Source: RHKX01 sp964497825
GTDB lineage: Bacteria; Actinomycetota; Thermoleophilia; Solirubrobacterales; 70-9
Assembly: GCA_964497825.1 (NCBI GenBank)
Contig: CAZCFA010000013.1
Span: 1-46,899 of the forward strand
Reading direction: 5' to 3'
Length of the DNA: 46,899 bases
Positions 42,638 through 46,899 of the stretch are shown piece after piece. The translations under genes were made by a program, and so were the position numbers. Below the pieces are notes generated by a model that was not told the DNA's origin, made no database searches, and was given only the letters and a program-made list of their open reading frames with translations. Numbering within the stretch: the first letter of the stretch is position 1; each line of letters starts with the position of its first letter.

Positions 42638-44995
42638 ATGGGAGTCACCGCGCCTAACCGCAGCAGCCGTCCGTCCGTCCTGATCATCGCCGCGCTGGCG
42701 CTGCTGGCGCTGGCGGCACCGCCTGTGGCCGCGGCCAAGGGGAAGTACGACGTCGATGTGACCCGCGACGGGGCCGGCATCCCCAGCATCAAGGCCGCCG
42801 ACTTCAAGTCGCTGGGCTACGGCGCCGGCTACTCCTACGCGCAGGACAACCTCTGCGTGTTCGCCGACGCGATCACGACCGTGCGCGGCGAGCGCACCCG
42901 GTACTTCGGCGCCGACGGTTACTCGTACTACTGGTCGAACGGCGCCGTCGACCCGAACCCGAAGTCGGACGCGTTCTGGAAATGGGTCCAGGCATCGGGC
43001 GCGACCAAGGGCTTCAAGAAGGCGTTCAGCAAGGACTCGAAGCGGCTCTACAAGGGCTGGGTCGCCGGCTACAACGCCTACCTGAAGCACAACAAGGTCA
43101 AGGACCCCGCCTGCAAGGGCGAGCCCTGGGTCAAGCCGCTGAAGCTCAACGACCTGCTGCTGCGCGGGCTCCAGATCGAGACCAGCGCCTCGAGCGGACG
43201 GCTGATCAGCGGCCTCTATGACGCGCAGCCGCCGGGTCCCGCCGCCGCCGGCTCCGACGCGCAAGGCGCCGGCGCCGGCACCCCCGACGCCGACCTCGAC
43301 GTCGGGGCCCTGCGCGAGCGGATCGGCGACCTCGCGGGCGAGTCCGACCTCGGCTCGAACGGGCTCGCGTTCGGCAAGTCGGCGAGCAAGCACAAGGCCG
43401 GCGTGCTGCTCACCAACCCGCATTTCCCCTGGCGCGGGGTCGACCGCTTCTGGATGGCACACCTCAAGGTCAAGGGCGACTACAACATGTTCGGCGGCAC
43501 CCTCGGCGGCTTCCCGCTGGTCGGGGTCGGCTTCAACAAGCACATCTCGTGGACCCATACGGTCTCGACCGGGCGCCGGTTCGTCATCCGCCGGCTGCAG
43601 CTCGCCCCGGGCGACCCGACCAGCTACGTCGTCGACGGGCAGACGATCCCGATGACGCGGACGACGGTCGACGTCGGCGGCTCCCCGCACACCTTCTACG
43701 GGACCAGGTACGGGCTGATCGTCGACATCCCCGAGGCCGGCTACGGCTGGGATGCCGGCACCGCCTACGCGCTCAGCGACGCCAACCTCGACAACACCAA
43801 GATCGTCAACCAGTACATCCGGATGGGCCGGGCGAAATCGGTCAAGGACCTGCTCGAGGTCGAGCGCAAGGGCCGCGGCATCCCGTTCTTCAACACGATC
43901 GCCGCCGACGACAAGGGCAAGGCGCTCTACGCCGACGTCGGCCGCTACCAGAACGTGCCGCAGTCGCTGATCGACGCCTGCACGCCGCCCGGCCTGCCGA
44001 GCATCGTCTTCGCGCAGGCGCGGCTGATCACGCTCGACGGCTCGAAGTCCTCCTGCGACCCGCAGGGTTTGCTGCCCGCCGATCAGATGCCGAGCCTGAT
44101 CCGCAAGGACTACGTCGAGAACTCCAACGACTCCTACTGGCTCGCCAACCCGGACGCGCCGATCACCGGGATCACGCCGCTGATCGGGCTCGAGGGCACG
44201 ATGCAGGGGCTGCGGACCCGCTCCGGCAACCTGATGGTCCAGAAGGCGCTCGCCGACGGCACCAGGTTCAACGTGCCGAAGCTGCAGAAGCTCTGGGAGA
44301 ACGACCGCAACTACCTCGCCGAGCTCGTCTCCGGGCGGCTGGCGACGCTGTGCGCGGCGAACCCCTCGGTGACGATCCCCGACGGCCGCACCGTCGACAT
44401 CAGCGAGGCCTGCCCGATCCTGCAGAGCTACGACAACACCGGCAACCTCGACAGCCGCGGCGCCTGGCTGTTCGCCGCCTACTCGCGGCTGGCGCCGGGC
44501 GGCGCCTCGGCGTTCTCGGACTCGTTCGACCCGGCGAACCCGCTGACGACGCCGAGCCAGCTCAACGCCGCGAACCCGGCGATCCTCACCGCGCTCGGCC
44601 GCGCCGTGCAGGAGCTGCGCGACAACGGCGTTCCGCTCGACAGCGGCATGCGCGGCGTCCAGGTCGCGACCCGCGGCAAGCAGCGGATCTCGATCCACGG
44701 CTGCAGTCAGTGCTTCCAGAACATCAACGCCTCGAACGGCAGCCCGGCCGCCGAAGCCGCCTACGGCGAGGTGACCGCGGGGTCGTCGATCGTGCTGACG
44801 ACGAAGCTGACCAGGAACGGGCCGAACGCGGAGGGGATCCTCACCTACTCGCAGGCGTCCGATCCGACCTCGCCCTACTTCGCGAACATGACGAAGCTGT
44901 TCTCGAAGAAGAAGTGGGTCGATCTCCCCTACACGAAGAAGCAGCGGCGTCACGCGCCGAAGGGCAAGAAGGTGAAGATCCCGAACGCCCGCTGA
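42638..44995 (+). CDS. Secreted penicillin acylase family (Ntn) hydrolase
   Basis: A 785-residue protein with a signal peptide (LIIAALALLALAAPPVAAA). The alpha chain is followed by a glycine- and alanine-rich linker and the cleavage site LGSNGLAFG, where Ser240 becomes the N-terminal nucleophile of the beta chain. TNPHFPW and the NKHISWTHTVSTG segment are family motifs. Members release acyl groups from beta-lactams, N-acyl-homoserine lactones or lipopeptides. The tail is lysine-rich. Which amide it cleaves cannot be told. The MFS gene follows after 10 bases, so the two are probably co-transcribed. Confidence 0.88.
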   Translation: MGVTAPNRSSRPSVLIIAALALLALAAPPVAAAKGKYDVDVTRDGAGIPSIKAADFKSLGYGAGYSYAQDNLCVFADAITTVRGERTRYFGADGYSYYWSNGAVDPNPKSDAFWKWVQASGATKGFKKAFSKDSKRLYKGWVAGYNAYLKHNKVKDPACKGEPWVKPLKLNDLLLRGLQIETSASSGRLISGLYDAQPPGPAAAGSDAQGAGAGTPDADLDVGALRERIGDLAGESDLGSNGLAFGKSASKHKAGVLLTNPHFPWRGVDRFWMAHLKVKGDYNMFGGTLGGFPLVGVGFNKHISWTHTVSTGRRFVIRRLQLAPGDPTSYVVDGQTIPMTRTTVDVGGSPHTFYGTRYGLIVDIPEAGYGWDAGTAYALSDANLDNTKIVNQYIRMGRAKSVKDLLEVERKGRGIPFFNTIAADDKGKALYADVGRYQNVPQSLIDACTPPGLPSIVFAQARLITLDGSKSSCDPQGLLPADQMPSLIRKDYVENSNDSYWLANPDAPITGITPLIGLEGTMQGLRTRSGNLMVQKALADGTRFNVPKLQKLWENDRNYLAELVSGRLATLCAANPSVTIPDGRTVDISEACPILQSYDNTGNLDSRGAWLFAAYSRLAPGGASAFSDSFDPANPLTTPSQLNAANPAILTALGRAVQELRDNGVPLDSGMRGVQVATRGKQRISIHGCSQCFQNINASNGSPAAEAAYGEVTAGSSIVLTTKLTRNGPNAEGILTYSQASDPTSPYFANMTKLFSKKKWVDLPYTKKQRRHAPKGKKVKIPNAR

Positions 44996-45005
44996 CGGCG
45001 GCGGC

Positions 45006-46628
45006 ATGAGCCCCACCGCCGGAGCGCGATCGATGTGGCCGGCGCTGGTCGCGATGACGCTGTCGGCGAGCATGATCCTGGTCGATCAGACCGCGGTCCC
45101 GCTCGCCTCCTCCGACGCGATCCACGACCTCCACGGCAGCCTCGACGAGGGCCAGTGGCTGCTGACGGCAAACATCCTGCCGCTGGCCGCGTTCATGGTC
45201 TTCGGCGGCAAGCTCGGCGACCTGCTCGGGCTGCGCCGCGTCTTCCTCGCCGGCGCCGTGATCTTCGCCGGCGCGACGGTGATGGCGGGCCTCGCCCAGG
45301 GGATGGCCTGGATGCTCGCCGCACGCGTCGTCCAGGGGGTCGGGGCAGCCTGCATGATGCCGACCTCGGTCGCGATCGTCAGCGCCGTCGCGCCCGCTGA
45401 CCGGCGCGGGATGGCGCTCGGCGTCCTCGCCGGCGGCTCGGCCTTCTTCGCCGCTCTCGGGCCGGTGCTCGGCGGCGTCCTGACCAGCGTCGACTGGCGG
45501 CTCGTCTTCCTCGTCAACGTGCCGCTCGCGGTCGTCGCGATCGGGCTCACGCTGAGCGCCTGCCCGCCGCTGCCGGCGCTCGTCAAGGGCCGCGTCCGCG
45601 ACCTCGACTTCGCCGGCATGATCACGCTCGCCGCCGGTGCCGGGCTGCTGCTGTTCGGGCTCTCGCAGGCCGGCGACGTCGGCTTCGACGCCCCGATCGT
45701 CTACGGCCCGGTGATCGCCGCGATCGCGTCGTTCGCCGCCTTCGCGCTGATCGAGCTGCGGCTCGACGATCCGCTGATCGACTTCCGCCTGTTCCGCCAC
45801 GACAACTTCCTCGCGGCCAACCTGAGCCAGCTCCTCAGCGGCGCCGTCGAGCTCGGCATGGGGTTCCTGCTGCCGTTCGTGCTGCTGCTCGTGATCGGCG
45901 TCGGCCCGGTCGCCGCCGGCATCGCGCTGATCCCGGCGACGGTGCCGATCATCCTCGCCGGCCCGCTCGCCGGCCGCGCCTTCGATCGGATCGGCGGCCG
46001 GTGGCCGCTCGTGGTCGGGTTCCTGATCCTCGCCGCCTCCGGCGGCGCGCTCGCGATCGGCGTCGCCGATCAGTCGGTCGCGGCGCTGATCCCCGGCCTC
46101 GCCCTGCAGGGGCTCGGGCTCGGCATCGTCCTCACCGTCAACGACCCGGTCGGCCTCAATGCCGTCCCCGAGCGCGACCGCGGCCGCGCGGCCGGGATGA
46201 TCAACACCTCCGAGCAGCTCGGCGGCGCGCTCGGGATCTCGATCCTGCTCGCGATCGAGCTCGGCTGGTACCGCCACCAGCTCGATGAGCGGCTCGCCGA
46301 GCGCGGCATCACCCCGACCGCCAAGCAGATCGCCGACGTCAAGAACTTCATCGTCGTCGCCGACCAACGGGGCCTGCAGAACGCCGACCAGAGCCCGGTC
46401 GTGCGCGACGTGCTCGGCGATCTCACCGCCGCTCATGTCGACGGCTTCCAGCTCGCCTTCATCGCCGCCGCCGCGCTCGCCCTCGCCGGCGCCGCGGTCT
46501 GTTTTGCGCTGGTCCGCAAGCGGGACCGGGTCAGCGCCGGCGGCCACTTCCACCGGCGCTCGCGCTGGCGCGAGCTGGCGAGCGGGCGGGAGGCGGACCC
46601 GGCGGCCGCGGAGCCGCAACCCGGCTGA
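45006..46628 (+). CDS. MFS transporter of the DHA2 drug-export type
   Basis: A 540-residue membrane protein with about 14 predicted segments. It has the motif GGKLGDLLGLRRVFLAG (motif A), VVQGVGAACMMPTSVAIV (motif B), and GPVLGGVL (motif C of antiporters). These features mark proton-coupled multidrug exporters of the 14-segment class. The C-terminal 40 residues are basic and cytoplasmic. Lying 10 bases after the acylase gene, it might export or tolerate that enzyme's product, but this is inference. Confidence 0.9.
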   Translation: MSPTAGARSMWPALVAMTLSASMILVDQTAVPLASSDAIHDLHGSLDEGQWLLTANILPLAAFMVFGGKLGDLLGLRRVFLAGAVIFAGATVMAGLAQGMAWMLAARVVQGVGAACMMPTSVAIVSAVAPADRRGMALGVLAGGSAFFAALGPVLGGVLTSVDWRLVFLVNVPLAVVAIGLTLSACPPLPALVKGRVRDLDFAGMITLAAGAGLLLFGLSQAGDVGFDAPIVYGPVIAAIASFAAFALIELRLDDPLIDFRLFRHDNFLAANLSQLLSGAVELGMGFLLPFVLLLVIGVGPVAAGIALIPATVPIILAGPLAGRAFDRIGGRWPLVVGFLILAASGGALAIGVADQSVAALIPGLALQGLGLGIVLTVNDPVGLNAVPERDRGRAAGMINTSEQLGGALGISILLAIELGWYRHQLDERLAERGITPTAKQIADVKNFIVVADQRGLQNADQSPVVRDVLGDLTAAHVDGFQLAFIAAAALALAGAAVCFALVRKRDRVSAGGHFHRRSRWRELASGREADPAAAEPQPG

Positions 46629-46899
46629 TCGCCGCGAATGATCCGCGGGCGATGCGGAAGGGCGCGACTCGTCCCGGCGCGCTCACGGGAGCGTCGGGCT
46701 TCGACCAGCCGCTTCACGTCCGCCGGGTCATACCCGGCCGCCGGGCGATTCCCGCCCGGCAACTCCGTCTGCCGCCGGGCCCCGGCCGGCGGCGGCGATT
46801 CCGTCACCGATCGCACCTCCTGCGCCTTCTTCCCTGCTCGCTGACTGATCGGTAGCGAGGGTGGCGGCCGCTTGGCGACGCGATCGCGATGCTCGGACA
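46629..46899. other. Spacer at the window end, hairpins only
   Basis: It contains a perfect 8-bp hairpin at 46740-46760 (loop ATTCC) and a second long dyad around 46774-46798 built on GCCGCCGG/CCGGCGGC. One of these may terminate the MFS transcript. On the minus strand AGGAGG followed by a GTG lies near 46807-46823, which would start a short frame running antisense into the MFS gene; I do not accept it as a gene. An incomplete gene could lie beyond the edge. Confidence 0.4.
46740..46760. terminator. Possible terminator hairpin after the MFS gene
   Basis: GCCGGGCG and CGCCCGGC form a perfect 8-bp stem around ATTCC, 111 bases after the MFS stop. There is no T-tract, so it would need to be a tailless actinobacterial type. 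Confidence 0.35.

Noticed and set aside
46433..46816. Minus-strand frame starting with GTG after AGGAGG near 46807-46823
   Set aside because: The ribosome-site-like sequence is good, but half of the frame is antisense to the MFS gene and the product is low-complexity and Arg/Ala/Ser-rich. Evidence is too weak for a gene.

Overview
The window is very GC-rich (roughly 70-75% by eye). It carries about 40 chromosomal genes on both strands, with no tRNA or rRNA gene, no transposase, no phage gene and no CRISPR array. Codon third positions are almost all G or C. The gene content points to a high-GC actinobacterium, most likely class Thermoleophilia (Solirubrobacterales or a relative): a type of IleRS with a long C-terminal domain, a DUF1385 protein, methylmalonyl-CoA epimerase, many actinobacterial-style hydrolases, and leaderless TANNNT promoters. 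The taxonomic placement is inference.

Layout. 1-8.4 kb holds housekeeping genes: PolX (minus), a divergent polyprenol-phosphate sugar transferase, thioredoxin, a small membrane protein, ileS (minus) and fumC (plus). 8.4-14.1 kb holds a small unknown gene, msrA, a succinate-semialdehyde dehydrogenase, a lipocalin-like protein, and a divergent envelope hydrolase that joins a lytic transglycosylase to an M15-like peptidase. 14.1-20.7 kb holds ychF with an overlapping PAP2 phosphatase, a BtrH-like protein, then a minus-strand run of DUF1385, an ftsH-like protease, methylmalonyl-CoA epimerase, a 70-residue protein and a methyltransferase that seems to start at CTG. 20.7-25.6 kb holds rarA, an aldehyde dehydrogenase, an 803-bp non-coding island full of repeats, a Nudix hydrolase and a small unknown gene.

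25.8-29.8 kb is a tight operon: ccmA-ccmB-ccmC-ccmD (haem export for cytochrome c maturation), then a SAM hydroxide adenosyltransferase and biotin-protein ligase, mostly joined by 4-base overlaps. 29.8-32.4 kb is a large minus-strand SF2 helicase. 32.7-35.7 kb holds a TlpA/CcmG-like lipoprotein and an NfeD-slipin pair. 35.9-46.6 kb holds a cyclase-ATPase-TPR regulator, a GalT-like transferase, an acidic unknown protein, a secreted glycosidase-like protein, a penicillin acylase family protein and a DHA2-type MFS exporter.

The main structure beyond the genes is in the spacers. (1) An approximately 469-bp segment at 23991-24459 is bounded by inverted repeats, contains two minisatellites, and sits beside a strong G-quadruplex-type tract. 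(2) A 52-bp element occurs twice, in opposite orientations, 11 kb apart (44 of 52 bases identical). (3) Two 13-bp-stem hairpins share their outer stem but have different, mostly self-complementary inner stems. (4) A TANNNT-like -10 box lies 6-12 bases before the start codon of at least fourteen genes, implying widespread leaderless transcription. (5) Imperfect tandem duplications occur in many intergenic gaps.
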